Below, piece after piece: positions 5,620 through 6,147 of a stretch of DNA of 6,147 nt; position 1 is the stretch's first letter; each line of letters starts with the position of its first letter. Made by a program: the position numbers and the translations under genes. Under the pieces are notes generated by a model. That model made no database searches, was not told the DNA's origin, and saw nothing but the letters and a program-made list of their open reading frames with translations. Source of the stretch: JBQCHF01 sp051953655 (lineage in GTDB: Bacteria; Actinomycetota; Actinomycetes; Motilibacterales; Motilibacteraceae); NCBI GenBank assembly GCA_051953655.1, contig JBQCIO010000079.1:1-6147 (forward strand), in the 5' to 3' direction.

Positions 5620-6147
5620 GTGAAGGCGCGGCGGGTCGCCGTCCTGCTGGTGCTGGCCCTCGGCGTCTACCTGGTGGTGGTCGCCGACCGCGGCTGGGTG
5701 CTGCTCACCAGCGGCAAGCCGGTGCTCGTGGGCCTCGGCGTCGGCGTGCTGATCCTCCCGCTCATCGGGCTCTGGGTGGTGTGGAAGGAGATGCGCTTCG
5801 GCCAGGCCGCCGAGCGGCTGGCCCGCGAGCTCGAGGCCGAGGGCGGGCTCCCCGCCGACGAGCGCGTGGTCAAGCCCAGCGGCCGCCCCGACCGCGAGGC
5901 CGCCGACGCCGTCTTCGCCCGCTACCGCGCCCAGGTCGAGGCCGCCCCCGACGACTGGCGCGCCTGGTACCGCCTCGCCGTCGCCTACGGCGACGCCGGC
6001 GACACCCCCCGCGGGCGGCAAGCGCTGCGGCGGGCGATCGCCCTGCACGACCGCACCCCGCACCCCTCGCCGTGGGGGAGCGCTAAATGTGTGGGGGCGG
6101 CGGGCCCGCTCGGGGTGGTTTCGGGGGGGGGGGGGGGGGGGGGGGGG
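5620..6147 (+). CDS. small two-TM membrane protein with TPR-like C-terminus, 3' end unresolved
   Basis: I do not recognise a characterised gene. From GTG 5620 (GGGGAG at 5603-5608, a long 11-nt spacing, overlapping the dapB stop) the frame stays open to the window end. Residues 5-22 (VAVLLVLALGVYLVVVA) and about 35-55 (VLVGLGVGVLILPLIGLWVVW) are two hydrophobic helices, giving a membrane hairpin. A charged amphipathic stretch follows (about 57-110). Residues 111-142 (DDWRAWYRLAVAYGDAGD, then RQALRRAIAL) resemble one tetratricopeptide repeat. Small proteins of this build after dapB occur in actinomycetes, where they usually end soon after the RRAIALH stretch. Here the reading continues through PHPSPWGSAKCVG into poly-Gly encoded by the terminal G-run, which is not credible. 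A one-base error in the GGGGG at 6074-6078 would bring TAA 6084-6086 into use after about 155 residues. Confidence 0.75.
   Translation, partial: MKARRVAVLLVLALGVYLVVVADRGWVLLTSGKPVLVGLGVGVLILPLIGLWVVWKEMRFGQAAERLARELEAEGGLPADERVVKPSGRPDREAADAVFARYRAQVEAAPDDWRAWYRLAVAYGDAGDTPRGRQALRRAIALHDRTPHPSPWGSAKCVGAAGPLGVVSGGGGGGGG
6123..6147. other. terminal 25-base poly-G, probable sequencing/assembly artefact
   Basis: The last 25 bases are all G and reach the window end. No other homopolymer in the window approaches this length. Two-colour Illumina chemistry reads absence of signal as G, so runs like this at contig ends are usually artefacts. The preceding 60 or so bases (from about 6062) are also G-enriched and contain the unusual CTAAATGTGT, so they deserve little trust. 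Confidence 0.85.

Noticed and set aside
6123..6147. Poly-G as a G-quadruplex or phase-variable tract
   Set aside because: A 25-G run exactly at the sequence end, after degraded-looking bases, is better explained by a sequencing artefact.

Overview
This is a very GC-rich window with coding regions strongly biased to G/C-ending codons, GTG starts and AGGAGG-type ribosome-binding sites. Every recognisable protein resembles its actinobacterial version: an 89-aa S15, a roughly 750-aa PNPase of the GpsI type, an M16 protease next to pnp, and a short 248-aa DapB. The order ribF - rpsO - pnp - M16 protease - dapB is a familiar actinomycete housekeeping neighbourhood. A Nocardioides-like or Intrasporangium-like genome would fit, but the genus cannot be decided by eye. 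All genes are on the + strand.

Layout: 2-466 is the 3' end of ribF (riboflavin kinase domain). 467-606 is a short gap with a weak promoter candidate and a structured rpsO leader. 607-876 is rpsO. 877-1214 is a 338-bp non-coding spacer holding a 14-bp perfect terminator-like hairpin, a 9-nt-period CAGCAC repeat, a second 10-bp hairpin, a bulged hairpin in the pnp leader and the pnp ribosome-binding site. 1215-3461 is pnp. 3458-4831 is an M16 zinc protease whose GTG start overlaps the pnp stop by 4 bp. 4857-5603 is dapB. 5620 to the window end is a small two-TM protein with a TPR-like tail. It stays open and runs into a 25-G homopolymer that looks like a sequencing or assembly artefact.

Functionally the window joins flavin cofactor synthesis (RibF), the small ribosomal subunit (S15), RNA turnover (PNPase), a soluble zinc protease probably translationally coupled to pnp, and lysine/diaminopimelate synthesis (DapB). 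I see no mobile element, CRISPR array, tRNA, toxin-antitoxin pair or defence system. The parts worth a second look are non-coding: the rpsO leader with mutually exclusive helices, the repeat-plus-hairpin spacer between rpsO and pnp, and a small hairpin covering half of the dapB Shine-Dalgarno. I found no convincing new system; this is mostly ordinary core genome.
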